DNA of 43,939 bases, taken from contig NW_014577420.1 of NCBI RefSeq assembly GCF_000485595.1, forward strand, positions 151,961-195,899, written 5' to 3'. How positions within the stretch are numbered: position 1 is the stretch's first letter; every line of letters begins with the position of its first letter. Of the stretch, positions 10,739-21,963 are shown piece after piece. Origin of the DNA: Priapulus caudatus (Eukaryota; Priapulida; Priapulimorpha; Priapulimorphida; Priapulidae). The position numbers and the translations under genes are program-made. The notes under the pieces were generated by a model. That model was given only the letters and a program-made list of their open reading frames with translations, was not told the DNA's origin and did not search any database.

Positions 10739-13700
10739 TCAGTCACATACACACACATGCTCATGCACCCACATACACACGCACATGCACGTGCTGCAGA
10801 TATGGATTTATTAGTACCTCCTGTCGGTGGCCTATGAGGCGGCGCTCCGGTATCACAGACGGTGTCCTCACATCCCGCTGCAGGATCAGTCTGTCACGAC
10901 TCCCCGATGAAAGCACGTCTGCGTTCCATGCCAGCGCGCCTGCAACAAGCACCGAGCCCACCTCAGTCATCCGACATCCCCCCACAACGCTGAAGCCACG
11001 CATGCCGCAGCATTCGCACAAGCCACAGCCCCAATATTATACATATCATAATTCTATGCATTATAAGTAATGAGCACAGTTTCAGTGGGGTCCGTTGTCA
11101 AAAACATGGTAAATGGTTAGAAATATCGCGAGTATCAAAGGTCGCGACTGCGGCACGACACTTCGCTTCGCGATGTCGCTTCACTATGGCATCAACCTTG
11201 ATTTTACATTGCCTGCTGGTATCGTTGGGAGTGAGTAACTTGTTATTATGCAATGGGGATATCATGTATGACGTTGTGCTATTAACAACATTATTATCCG
11301 TCTATCATCTATTTACCCTTCAGCAGACGCAAACATGAGAGCACCTCAAGCTCTCGTAGCGTCGAAGTCACACTTAGTATAATTCATTTCCCATGGAATT
11401 AAAACGTTTGCATCGTCACGAAATCAACATTTATATTGTTATGTTCGTGCAAAATCGTCGCACGACGCAACGACGGCGACAACAACGGCAACGGATCACG
11501 GCATGTCACGACGCGTGCTGACACTCACCGACCCTCGCCGAGTGTCCCTCCAACACGGATATCCGCTTGTTCGCCGTCACGTCCCACACCTGCACGTAAC
11601 CCTTGTGCGTTCCCACGGCGACGAGATGCCCCTGCAACCACAACAACGACGTCACTACATCAAATGCTGTCTACGCGTTGCCTCCTGCCCTCGCCCCAAC
11701 CGCGCGACAGCAAACACTCGAACGAAGCCCGCTACTTCGGGAATTTTTTTGTCCCCGTATTTCGTTTATTTTCCCGTATTTTGTCAATTAAATCGCAAAA
11801 GCATTTGACCATTCACGATGCACGTATCGATAACCTACCGAGTAAAATCTATAGCATTTAGCGGGGTAGTTTCATCCGAAAACAACAGAAATGTAACACA
11901 AGTCGCAATTCAACAGCAGTTGTTTATCAAAGCGCTCCACGACACTACTTTGTAAGCATCCCACCCCCTAGAAGCAAGCATTACAACTCACTCTCTCGGC
12001 CCACGACACCGACGTCACTGAATCCCCGTCGCTCGCCAGGTCGCAGAGTCTCGTCACCTAGGAAACGAAAACATTTCCACGTAGAATGAGCACACACGAT
12101 ACATCCAACCCTATACAGAATTCAACCGATCCTTATACCTGACGAAATTGTACGCATTTTTAAAATTTCTTGATGGCACACACAGTCAATCCCATGTAAG
12201 TTGCCATCTGTATGTAACAGACACTATAAAGGACACCGTTGGGATTTTCCTTGAGAGACAGTTATGCAGTGAAACCACATCGACAGAACGGACACCTGTC
12301 TAAATAGATCACCTGACATTATTTTCGACTAAATCCTCATATACAAGGTTGGACACTCTTTGTATTTTTTCAAGTTCGTAAATAACTAACGAGTTAGTTT
12401 CGCCTGCTGCGTACCTGGCTCGTGCATGCGCTCCACAGGTAGACGCATGTTCCCAGTCCGACACTGAGCACGTTCTGTGATGACCAGTCGACAAGATTCA
12501 GATAGAAATCATCCTGTAGCTCAGGAGCATCTAGCACCTTGAACGGGATCTTTGATATTTTTCTAGATGCCTGAAGAACAAAACGCAGAAATAAAGAAGA
12601 CGTGGATGAAACTCTTCTTTAATGGGATCATTGATATTTTCCCGGACGCCTGAAGAACAAACGCAGGAACAAAGACGCGGATAAACATCTAGTTTAATGG
12701 GACCTTTGATATTTTCCCGGATGCACGAAGAACAAATGCAGAAATAAAGATGCGCATAAACCTCTACTCGAACGCGGGACACACCTTCCTGGGAGATCGC
12801 AGCAGCTTCTGGCTCTTGCTGCCGACAGGAGACAGGGAATACGGCGACATGGCGCAGTCGGCATCGCCGTAGCGCGGCGCGCGATACTGAAACAGGTTCT
12901 TGATCTCCTTCGGCGACAGTATGCGACGCTCGTCGCCCTGCGGGTCCTGCAACAGCGACGAGAGACGTTGCGTTAACGCGCGACTCGTGCCAACAATGAG
13001 GACGCCGGCAGACGAGCTCACACATCTACGCATGTTCGCGCGCGTCGTATATCTATATGTTTGTGTTAGCACGAAAACTCTCAGGATTCTCAGGGGGATG
13101 GAAGCCACACGAAATCAAAGTTTCGAGTGATGTCGAAACTTCGAGTTAGTGGAGAAAATGGAAGTATATATGCGTCATGCGGTGCTAATACCACTAGAGC
13201 CTTAAAGGAATCTGGATTGGAAATCTATGTTGCAAAAGAAATAGATGACATCTACGGTCTTAATGAAATAAAGAAATCAATAAATAGAAGAGCGTTTGTC
13301 CAAAAGTTTTTTTAAGGGTACATAGCAGATTTGGGTGAAAAGCAGCTACTAGATTTACATTAATATGTTTAGTTCATTAGAATCAAAACCTGAATTTGGT
13401 TTTTAGAAACAGTTTTGGAACAGATCAGCAATACCTTGAGATCCTCAATATTTGCACCCAGCAATTCATTTTTCAACAGACAGTTGTATGCTTGTGCTTC
13501 CTTGTTGCTTTCAGTGTTGTTCTCTCTGGCCTTTCTCACAACATTCGGTGACTGATTCCCTTGGTGCTACAAAATGTGAAAACAAATTGTGCAATACAGT
13601 GATACAACCAGTATTCCAATAAAACTTTTTTAATTTAATTAAAATCATGCAGATCCATAATAATTAGTAACATATAAAAACACAATTTTATACCAATTTA

Positions 13701-14353
13701 TATACAACACATGTAATCCTTTCACTATATTCATATTTGTAGCATCAAATAATGTTTACATACATTTTATACTATTTTTAAACAATATAAATTTCAGTCA
13801 CCACATAACTTTTGATTTGCTGGTTCAATGTTAAGCCACAGTTACATTAAGCCAAACTTCTAAGAAATTTTTTAGAATCTGTATAATTCAATCTTCACTT
13901 TTAGAGTACAGAAACATAATTACTTTACAAATAATGAGCCTGTATACCTGTATAAGAGAAAGACCAATTTGCCAGTTAGCACCATTTCTTGCTGGAATAA
14001 AACGATCTCCGTATTTATCTCTAGGTGAACTCATTGGTGACATCTTCAACGGAGAAGGCTGCAAAAGAAAACCATAAGTATATAAGACTTTATCATAAAG
14101 CAATAAAGGAAAACCAGATAAAGCCAGTCTTTATACCTAGCCAAACCTATGCAAAACAATACTACATTAAACCAATCTATCTTCAGTCATGCAACAGATA
14201 GAAAATGCTCCATAGATAATTCTTAAGATTTCGTTATGTGACGGAAATAAAAGAAAGGTAAGTAAATCAACTACTTACACATGCTAATGGTGACAATATA
14301 GTACTCTGGCCATTCTGTTGGCGAAGCAGACGCTTTTCAAATTCCACATCCAT
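7927..14353 (-). CDS. FZR1: Fizzy-related protein / Cdh1, APC/C activator (13 coding exons, complete)
   Basis: FZR1/Cdh1 is a substrate-recognition co-activator of the anaphase-promoting complex ubiquitin ligase in late mitosis and G1. Coding exons on the minus strand are 14353-14279, 14058-13948, 13566-13435, 12946-12785, 12570-12415, 12057-11992, 11631-11529, 10939-10818, 10516-10390, 9541-9372, 8994-8890, 8369-8277 and 7968-7927. They sum to 1464 nt, every junction is GT-AG and phases agree, giving 487 aa (vertebrate FZR1 is just under 500). The N terminus is [13 protein letters not shown]; the C-box DRFIPAR is at residues 43-49; KLLRSPRK and [20 protein letters not shown] precede the propeller. 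WD40 blades run from ~residue 170 to 470, with hallmark strings [67 protein letters not shown] and [17 protein letters not shown]. The C-terminal IR tail is intact. Identification over Cdc20 rests on [20 protein letters not shown] and the N-terminal motif. Confidence 0.97.
9508..9795. repeat. 99-bp tandem triplication across an FZR1 splice acceptor
   Basis: Three units start near 9508, 9607 and 9706. Each holds the acceptor and first ~30 bp of FZR1 coding exon 10 (cgccttcactgcaacc on the + strand), then intron sequence. Only the innermost acceptor (9542-9543) continues into the full exon. Entry at the outer copies reaches an in-frame TGA within the unit. Confidence 0.9.
9842..10243. mobile_element. 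402-bp MITE in FZR1 intron with TTA target duplication
   Basis: The termini TGCTAGCCGCACACTATCCG and CGGATAGTGTGCGGCTAGCA are perfect inverted repeats flanked by TTA (9839-9841, 10244-10246). An internal GATAGTGTGCG(T)GGCC copy near 9988 and a cccgatcgatcggg segment near 10161 suggest two fused or nested copies. The TWA-type duplication again points to PIF/Harbinger. It lies between coding exons 9 and 10 of FZR1, clear of the splice sites. Confidence 0.8.
10684..10735. repeat. (CA)n microsatellite in FZR1 intron
   Basis: An uninterrupted ~42-bp CA run (10691-10733), bracketed by catagtcagtcaca repeats, between coding exons 8 and 9. Confidence 0.9.
12210..12300. repeat. Dispersed repeat, copy A (FZR1 intron)
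   Basis: The segment runs from actataaaggacacc through atgcagtgaaaccac to acggacacctgtcta. It matches 29590-29700 in order and spacing with substitutions, so it is an interspersed family. Similar 'tataaaggacac' repeats are common in marine invertebrate genomes in my recollection; termini are not defined. Confidence 0.6.
12543..12765. repeat. ~75-79-bp tandem triplication across a second FZR1 acceptor
   Basis: Three diverged units share gggatctttgatatttt...gcctgaagaacaaa. The left unit contains the real start of coding exon 5 (12570) and its acceptor; the next keeps a complete ttcttcag acceptor and the third has lost it. The copies are older (more diverged) than those at 9508-9795. Confidence 0.85.
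13948..14058 (-). CDS. FZR1: FZR1 coding exon 2, carrying the C-box
   Basis: This 111-nt exon encodes residues 26-62. It contains the C-box DRFIPAR followed by NGANW, the segment Cdh1 uses to dock on the APC/C. Several Ser-Pro sites ([13 protein letters not shown]) precede it and are potential CDK phosphorylation sites of the type that hold Cdh1 off the APC/C in other animals. The flanks are gcag at 14059 and gtatac at 13947. Confidence 0.93.
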
Positions 14354-14387
14354 GACAGGCAGCTGGTTGTACGAATTGTTGTCCAAA
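14279..14387 (-). other. FZR1: FZR1 first coding exon with 5'UTR and upstream intron
   Basis: The start ATG is at 14353-14351. The exon extends upstream to a good acceptor (gttttgcag) ending at 14388, so 34 nt of 5'UTR are here and at least one noncoding exon lies further right on the minus strand. I could not locate that exon; CpG-rich DNA at 18200-18960 is a candidate. The donor gtaagt at 14278-14273 is near-perfect. Confidence 0.75.
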
Positions 14388-14973
14388 CTGCAAAACATAC
14401 ATAAGACATGGCTCATTTTAAATTCTCATATTTTTCTAATATAGCAAATGTCTGTGCTTTTATTTTCAAAACCACAGAATTCCTAGTCACGTAACCATTA
14501 TAAACAGCATGCGAGCTCTTTGAGATTTTTTATGCTTGTCGTTTATGAATCCTACGCGCATTCTGTATTGCAAACGCACATTTTCATGGAATATTAATGC
14601 TAGTTTAACTATTATATTACTATAGCTAAATGCTAAAGTGATTATATATGGTACGAATGGTAGCTGTGCATGAACTTAGGTTAAGAAATCAATTAATCCG
14701 CTACTTCGCTGTAGACTAGCGTACGGTACATGCAGGCACAATCCTAGTGAAGCACCCTGGATTAGCTGGCCCAATCCTAGTTTACCACACATTATATTCG
14801 AAAACACATTTGCAAATATGATTTACCCATCCCATGACATGCGTCTAAACAGAGGAATTGCTCTGACCTGTGATTGGAGGATAAAAATAGAATTCGTGAT
14901 GTTTTGTTTTTATTTTGCATACCCCGCCGCATACGCTATTATGCTATGACCGGTAGGAACGTGTACTAACTAT

Positions 14974-16169
14974 TAGGGCTGTAATAGTTACTCAACACAC
15001 AAGCCTCTCGATTCGATCCGGTTCTCGATATTAGCCTCTCGATTCGATTCCCAAAATATTGAAATGTTATCTTATTTTTTATATTTTCATTATTTTGCAA
15101 TAATAAATTATTAGAAATTGCCAATGAATACTAAATGGTGAATAGACTAGAGAATCTAGAGAGTATAATACACTGCACAGTCGCTGAGAAACATTGGTGA
15201 GTAACACCAGAGCATATAAATCACTGATTTATATGCTCTGGTAGCCCGACCAGGCTGTGCGACAGATTGTCTATACAGCCTGACACCCTTCCATACAAAA
15301 AACCTATCACCTCTGCAGATCTAGATGAATAACTCTGTATATCTCAAATAAAACTATTCTATTACCACCTTTGACTTGCCTTGTTTGAAATATGAACGTT
15401 AACTCAGTTGTCCTGCTTCTAAACTAGAATGTATCTCTTAATTCATGGTATAATCTGCTAATTCTCACAGCATATCGACTTTCCAATCAGCTTTACCCGC
15501 CATGTTTAGCGAGGCACGGAAAACCCGAAACGGAAAAGGCTCGCTAGAAAATACTACAGAAATAGTACAATAGCTGCACGATGACTCACACGGCAATTAC
15601 ACACCAAAGCAAGTGAAACGATGTTCACAAATGTCTGGGCCATTTGTAAAAACCTTAGATGACATGTTCTCGGATGCAGGGGTGGTTTACATGAGGACCG
15701 CTGATCGTTTAATTTCCTTTGTTCGATCCATTACGGATTTTAGTCACAGTCGGAATGATAGCAAACATGGCGGCGAATTCATAAATTTTGTTGCATTTGT
15801 CTTAAAAAGTCGCTGTAACCCCGTAAGTACCCAGCGCATCGTAGCGCACTGATGGTTACAATAAGGTGGACGTATACTGATTCATTTGGTATATCACATG
15901 TGTAGTGTTCTTTGGCGATACTTGGCAAATAAGGCAACTACGTGTTTAGCTGCAGCCAAGGTTTGAAACGGTATTCTAACCCTAGCAATACCGTTTCTTG
16001 GAGCTAATGCTCTGGTAACACTCCACAGTATATAGCGTTGTGCCGCCATCTATTGGAGGAAAAAAGTGGTATCGAAGTGGAATCGAAAATACGGGGAAAA
16101 ATATCGAGGATCGGATCGAGAGAAGAGAATCTCGATCCGATTCGATTTCGGTGGATCGTTACAGCCCTA
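14974..16169. mobile_element. 1196-bp non-autonomous hAT-like transposon
   Basis: The ends TAGGGCTGTAA and TTACAGCCCTA are inverted, and flanking 8-bp copies CTAACTAT (14966-14973 and 16170-16177) are identical. An 8-bp target duplication with YAGGG ends is diagnostic of hAT-type elements. Subterminal stretches repeat ctctcgattcgat and its complement. An 80-codon open frame at 15613-15852 shows no transposase motif I recognise. A 37-bp hairpin sits inside at 15206-15242. Confidence 0.88.
15206..15242. repeat. Short hairpin g (18-bp arms)
   Basis: Arms ACCAGAGCATATAAATCA and its exact complement lie around one base. Family-like arm start (A-Y-C-A-R-G-A-G...ATAA). Sits inside the hAT-like element. 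Confidence 0.9.
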
Positions 16170-16917
16170 CTAACTATCATATGGAGCCAACGTTTTGAGT
16201 TACATTTCCATAAATTCTAGCTATTAGTATAGACACGTCTTAGCCTTAATCTCTGTGAATTTTTAGTCCACTGAAGCGCGATTAGTCTAATTAATTAGCA
16301 AATATGCACGCGCGGTATCGCTTATAAGCTAATATATACGCGCGGCTATGCCCGGTAGGAACAGGTACTAAATATCATATGGCGCAAACGATTTGAGTTA
16401 CATTTCTATAAATTCTAGCTATTATAGACACATGTCTTAGCCTCAATCTCTGTGAATTTTGAGTCTATTGAAGCGCGATTAGTCTAATTAATGAGCAAAT
16501 ATGCACGCGGTATCGGTGCAATGGTATCGCTCATAGGCTAATAGTAATATCGGTGAAACGACCATGATGACGGTGATAACGGCTATGACCGGTGAAACGA
16601 AACGTCACAAATTCTATTTTTATCCTCCAATCACAGGTCAGAGCAATTCCTCTGTTTAGACGCATGTATTCCATGGGCCATGATACTGATAGGGGTGTTG
16701 TAGTGTTAACTGTTGACAACACAGAATTGTTAACTGTTAATAATGTTATGACTAGTTCAGTAATTGAGTTGAGTAGTAGATTTAAGTAACATAACATCAA
16801 TTACATCATGAACAAATAAACTTTGTACACTTTCCATTTTGAAGACATCACGAAAATGAAAAAACGAAGTTAAACATGTATTAAATTGTAGGAGTGAGCA
16901 TAGCTCTAGTAGTAGTA

Positions 16918-16976
16918 CTATAGCCCGCGTACAGTAACTGCCGCAAGCTGTGGCAGTTACTGTACGCGGGCTATAG
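16918..16976. repeat. Perfect 25-bp-arm hairpin
   Basis: Arms 16918-16942 and 16952-16976 (core cccgcgtacagtaactgcc) match exactly around a 9-nt loop; imperfect pairing extends further through agtagtacta. It lies 13 bp before the telomere-core MITE. Confidence 0.9.
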
Positions 16977-16989
16977 ACTATAGTACTGC

Positions 16990-17292
16990 TCATAGGGTCT
17001 ATGTCCCCCAGGGTACTGCCGGAACGTACCCTGGGTACGGTCCGGTATACCGGAACGTACCCTGGTCACTATCTATGATCATGGTTAGGGTAGGGTGTAA
17101 GGTTAGGATTAGGGATAAGGTGTAGTGTAGGTATAGCGGAGTATGCCGTAGGCATTCCTAGACCTCGTTAGTGAGTAGGCCGAGTAGGTCCGGCATATTA
17201 GATAGTACCAGGTACGTATCGGTGTACCGGACGTGACTCCGCACGGTAGCGTTTCCGGCAGTACCGTTCCCGAAGGACATAGACCGCTATCA
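16990..17292. mobile_element. MITE with telomere-like core, copy 1
   Basis: The termini TCATAGGGTCTATGTCC and the diverged complement GGACATAGACCGCTATCA enclose further inverted blocks (gtaccctgggtacggtccgg). The core at ~17090-17140 is rich in ggttaggg/gattaggg. It matches 21370-21676 along its length. Immediately left is a perfect 25-bp-arm hairpin (16918-16976). Confidence 0.8.
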
Positions 17293-17929
17293 GGCTAATA
17301 GTACTAGAGTATGAGTTAGCAATTGACTGAGTGAGCGACTAAACAAAATTGAAAGTGGCTAGCCACTCTTCTGCGCAATTGAATTTTGACACATATTATG
17401 CGCGGCGAGCGGAGTAAGAAGGTGAAATAGTAACGTACTTTTATAACCATATAAACAAATTTTCCACGCCTCACATCAGTAGTAATCTAACGAGAGGATG
17501 GGTGTAGACAATTAAGTACTGCGTCATGAGAATGCATTTCCTAGTTACTAGATCGCGCAGGAAGAATTTTACACAATACATAAAAAATGCTTGGAGTAAT
17601 GCATTGTGGGAAGGCGACAATTAGCGCCTGTGCTAGGTGAGGTGAAGAGCGGCCATTTGCGTGGCCGTGCGACGTCTTGGTAATATTTCTACTAAGTACT
17701 TAATACTAAGCGCTTAATACTATAAACTATAGTACTGAATAGTAATAGGATGGCAAACGAAGATAGTCGAAAAAGTTCGAACCAACGGACTGTGTTTGAG
17801 ACATTTAAATAATAATTGAAATTACAGTTGTGTAGCTCTATGTGTTTCTGACAGATTTAAGGCATAACGGTTAAAACTATGGTATGTAATGGTAAAGTCT
17901 ATGGTTTGGGACAACTAGCGCTGAAAGAA

Positions 17930-18960
17930 CAGGACAGTTCTGTCAGTAAAGTTGACATAGAACAGAGCAATAGATCGATAGTGGCCGGAGGCGGTGTGGT
18001 GGTGGAGAAGAGAGAGGAACCAAGCTAATTAACGAGCGTCGCTGGAGAAAGGGAGGCCGTGGTGGTTGGGGGGGAGGAAGGGGAGTGACAGGAGGGAAGA
18101 AGGAGCCTGGTGGAGGAGGAGGGGGAAAAAGGGAGGAACGCTGGTGGAAGGAATGACGGAGGAGGAGCAAAGGATTGAATTTATGGGCAAAGCTGAGCTC
18201 ATTAGGACGCTGAAGGCGGTGTTCAGAGGAGACGGAGAGCGCGTCGTGGTGGCTCGAAGTGGAATGAGCGCGGGGACTAAAGCGACCAGCCGGAGCTCTG
18301 CGGCGTGCGATAGCGCGCGTTCTGAAAGTCGAGCACTCGCGAGGTCGCGAGAGCGGGAGTGGGCGCCGGGAGCGAGCGTCATTGCAGCGCGGAAAAATGT
18401 TTGAAAAGCTGTTGCGCGTCAGAAACGCTGCTGGAGTTGTTTACAAGATGCGACGTAAAAAAAAGCCTTCTGGCGCGAATGCGAATCTGATAGCATTTCT
18501 ACGTCAGATTTGCAATCTATTTCAACTTAATATTCACTTTCATATCCATTCAATTTCTCCATCTCCTTTAGAGTTTTACTTCTAATTCAGATTGTATCAT
18601 CTTCGTCTGCCTACATTACGTTAACAGTAACTTGTTTCTCTCTCAAGCGATAAAATCTGCTGAGTAACCCTGCGCATGAGGGGCTCGCGCAATATTGATC
18701 AAGCAAGCGCAGGCTGAGAGCGGGCAAACAGCGAAGTCGCACAGGCGAGCGCACAGCGATGCCGCTCGGTTCGTCGTTCAGTGATCCGGAGAGGCGCGTG
18801 CGATCGGTTAGACATCGCATGCGTTCGCATCGAGGCGCTCGCTCTCGCGAACAACGACAACACTGAAGAAGTGCGCAAACCGCCGCACGGCCGGAGCTAC
18901 GTGGGCCCGGACGCGGGCTCTGATAGTTTACCTGAGGAGGGTGCCGCGATACGTGCAGCA
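17930..18960. other. CpG-rich stretch, possible promoter region
   Basis: 18200-18410 and 18690-18950 are GC- and CpG-rich against an AT-rich background, after a purine-rich run (17990-18180). Open frames exist on both strands (up to ~117 codons), but none carries a recognisable motif and codon bias is explained by composition. It may hold the missing FZR1 first exon (minus strand, ~4 kb upstream of the start codon). Confidence 0.3.
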
Positions 18961-19254
18961 CTAGTCACTTTGTACCAGCTTCAAAGTAACTTTCAAAGTT
19001 CTTTACCACAGAAAGATTGCCACAGTCATACTTCGCATGCAGACATGCCTTATTCCCTAACCTAACCCTAATCTCAACCCTAATCCTGACGCCTACACGC
19101 CTAATGCCTAGCACTAGTGCTGCCACGTAGCGGCACCCTCCCTCTACGCCCGGGGGAAATTGATTCCCTAGACAGGACAGATGGAATAGTAGGGCAGGCG
19201 ATGATGGTGTTTTGAGTAGAAGTAAAGAAATAGTAGAGTCCAGATAAAATGAGT

Positions 19255-19602
19255 ATAGAGTATAGAGAGAGAGTAAGTAAGGAGGTATAGAGTAGAGTAA
19301 GTATAGAGTATAGAGTGAGATGAAGAATAAACGACGTATAGAGTAAGACAGCTAAGTATAGAGTAAGAGAGAGTAAAGTAATACGAGATAGAGTAGAGAA
19401 GGTATAGCGTTATAGCGAGTATAGAGTATAGTAAGTTATATGAGTATAGAGTAGAGTAAGTATAGAGTATAGAGTAGAGTAAGTATAGAGTAGAGTAAGT
19501 ATAGAGTATAGAGTAGAGTAAGTATAGAGTATAGAGTAGAGTAAGTATAGAGTATAGAGTAGAGTAAGTATAGAGTATAGAGTAGAGTAAGTCACTAGGT
19601 GT
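19255..19602. repeat. 23-bp satellite (gtatagagtatagagtagagtaa type)
   Basis: Regular 23-bp units occupy 19440-19600; more degenerate tatagagta/agtaag units run back to 19255. They create a long Tyr/Leu/Ser-repeat frame on the minus strand that is not a gene. Confidence 0.9.
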
Positions 19603-21369
19603 GTGAGTAAAAATAGGAACAATACACGAGGAGAAGGGTGTCTAGCTAGAAATTTGGATATAAGCCTAACTAGGGTAACTAAACTAGGGTAGTAGAGCCT
19701 AGAGGGCCGGAATCTAGTTAGAGATGTCAGTAAAAGGGGAAGACATGGGAAGATCGAGAGATGGATTGCTCTAAAGAAAGTGAGGTCGAATAGAGAGGAC
19801 AGTGAGGAAGAGGAGTAGAGGAATTTCGGCTGAAGAGGATATTGTAAATGAGGGGCGCTGAGGGTGGAGGATATGAAGACGTAGAATGGAGCAGCTAGAG
19901 TACTTTGCACGTTCAACTGACTGCTGCGCCTGCAACCTTCTTGTATAGTATCACTTCCCTCCAATTCTATCAGTTTTCTTTTACCATTTCCATATTCTCC
20001 CTTCCGTATAGTCCCTCCCTTAATGTTTCGCTCAGTTCTCCTCCGTTTTCATGTTTTCCTCATATGTTTCATTCTTCTGTTTTTACCATTCATAGCCGTT
20101 TCTATCTCTCCTAATGTGAAATCCCCAGAGATTAGATCTAAGGTCATCTAACACCCCTAACGCCCTGCATTATCGCATTGTGGTAACTGAGGACCGACGG
20201 AGGGTGCAGTATTTGAGCCATAGAAGTGGGGAGGAAAGGCTATTGAAGTAGAAACTCAAAAGGGCATCTCTCTACTCATATGAGTACAGCTCCACGGAGA
20301 TACCTTACTGAACCCGTGTCAAAGAGCTTATAATGATTATAAGCTCTTTGCCCGTGTTCGTCTCAAGCACTGATCCAACTATACTAACAATACTCAATTT
20401 GTAACTTTACTTGCCGCATGATGGCGCAAGGACATTATTCAGCATTGGCCATAGAGAGGCTAGGCCTGTCTTTTCACTATAGAAACAGGTATATGTGTTC
20501 GTAAGGGGGTCAGTCTAGCTTACTACAATCACGTACATATATGCAGCGGAAACATTTCAGGCCATTACCGCCTTTGGACGTCCTGCTGTCGTTTCGTCGC
20601 TGACAGAAGAAGATAACATGTAAGTGGCTAAATATTGACACACATATAACACGCCTATGCTATCTCTGGCGTTATTTTCTATGAGGTTATGACTATTTGT
20701 AGTAGATGAGATCGTATGGAAGAGCTACCGAAAATCTCATTTCGCGCATATTTTGCGGAAAGAAGTACGTAACGTGGTTGTACTACAAGTACGTTCTTTA
20801 TATACGACGTATTCTTTAAATACGTGTATTTGACGTGCACTGCATTCGTTCTTCGTCTGTAAATGTTTAACTTGTGTAAAACTACTGCACTGTTTAGTTA
20901 GCAAACGAGCAAGAACCGCAACATCACGCTTTCTCATCAGTGCTCGTTGGCGCGTCCCGTTCTTGCAAGTTTCGGTGTTGATACAGCCTGCGTACGCGCC
21001 CCGGGCGGTACAGGTAGCTCAGGCTCAGTCTAGCTATGTATAGTATAGATATACGTGGGTTTGGCCGAATGTTTGGCGTTTATTGGATAACAAGTGAAGT
21101 GTTGAAAACAGACGTCGCATGCCGAGCGAACAGAGGCAAGCTGGGGGGAACGTGTCTTGGTGGGGGTGCGCACTGTTTAACGTTGTTTGTATGCCGCGGC
21201 GTGCGTTGCCAACGAAACATTCATCGATCTATTCTAGACATACTTATGTCCGGCTGTGCCGCCCGTGTTTGGGTGTGTTGCTGGGGTGTGTACCACATGC
21301 TGTGATCGTGTGCGCTCGGGCATGCCTGCTTGAGTAGTTGGGCGTTGGTATAGATGGTGGGCGTATGGC
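19603..21369. other. No gene seen
   Basis: Apart from a short hairpin (20320-20350) I see no exon, RNA gene or element ends. 20940-21340 is moderately GC-rich with a short open frame (89 codons at 21036-21305) lacking any known motif. Confidence 0.5.
20320..20350. repeat. Short hairpin f (15-bp arms)
   Basis: Arms CAAAGAGCTTATAAT and ATTATAAGCTCTTTG lie around one base, in otherwise unannotated DNA. Same arm pattern as the other small hairpins. Confidence 0.9.
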
Positions 21370-21676
21370 TGATAGGGTCTATGTCCCCCAGGGTACGGCC
21401 TGCATGAACGTACCCTGGGTACGTTCCGGTATACCCTGGTAACTATCTAGCTGATATTGTTAGGGTTAGTGTTAGGGTTATGGTTAGGGTTAGAGTTAGG
21501 GTTAGGGTCAGGGTTAGGGAGTAGGCGTAGGCGACTCCCTAGACTCGTTAGTGGAGTATTGCGAGGTACGGTCCGGCATATTAGATAGTAGTATTTAGTA
21601 CAAGGGTACGTTCTGGTATACCGGACCGTACCCAGGGTACGTTCCGGCAGTACCCTGGGGGACATAGACCCTATCA
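21370..21676. mobile_element. MITE with telomere-like core, copy 2
   Basis: TGATAGGGTCTATGTCCCCC and its exact complement (21657-21676) form the ends of this 307-bp element. Subterminal blocks repeat gggtacgttccggtatacc in both orientations. The core at 21458-21522 is almost continuous (G)GTTAGGGTTAGG. The target duplication is unclear (GC at most). Confidence 0.85.
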
Positions 21677-21963
21677 GCGGTAGTATGTGCATGTAGATGT
21701 ATCAGTGAGTATTAACTATTATACAATTGTGAAGGTGGCAGAGTTATTTGAGCATGCGTTTGTGTTTGAATGCAAAAGTGTGCACAATAACCATAATTAA
21801 ACGGCCATAGGTCAATATGATTAGCACTTGAAAATACAAATGATTTCGGGGCAAGACATAATGCAATATATGCATTTTCCTTTTTTATGCAGGATAAAGG
21901 GTTAAATGGACCATAGTCCAGGTTCACACTTTTGGAATATATATAATGAGTATATATATATAT

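Larger units (their letters stand above)
14820..16690. mobile_element. Older inverted-repeat element interrupted by a hAT-like insertion
   Basis: Arms at 14838-14900 and 16605-16666 are inverted copies of ~62 bp with very few mismatches (core aggaattgctctgacctgtg). Inside is a ~197-bp unit present twice: one copy split around the hAT-like insertion (14948-14973 plus 16178-16347) and one intact (16348-16545). Both start ccggtaggaac and contain gttacatttc...ataaattctagctatta. No coding capacity is seen. Confidence 0.75.

Noticed and set aside
15613-15852. hAT transposase fragment
   Set aside because: The 79-aa frame inside the hAT-like element shows no transposase motif I recognise; treated as noncoding.
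18029-18404. Overlapping open frames on both strands in CpG-rich DNA
   Set aside because: GC- and purine-rich composition lowers stop frequency; no recognisable motif. Kept only as a possible promoter region.
19410-19964. 184-codon minus-strand open frame rich in Tyr/Leu/Ser
   Set aside because: Produced by the 23-bp satellite; pure repeat translation without a domain.
21458-21522. Telomere array
   Set aside because: Short, interstitial and enclosed by inverted repeats of a MITE; not a chromosome end.
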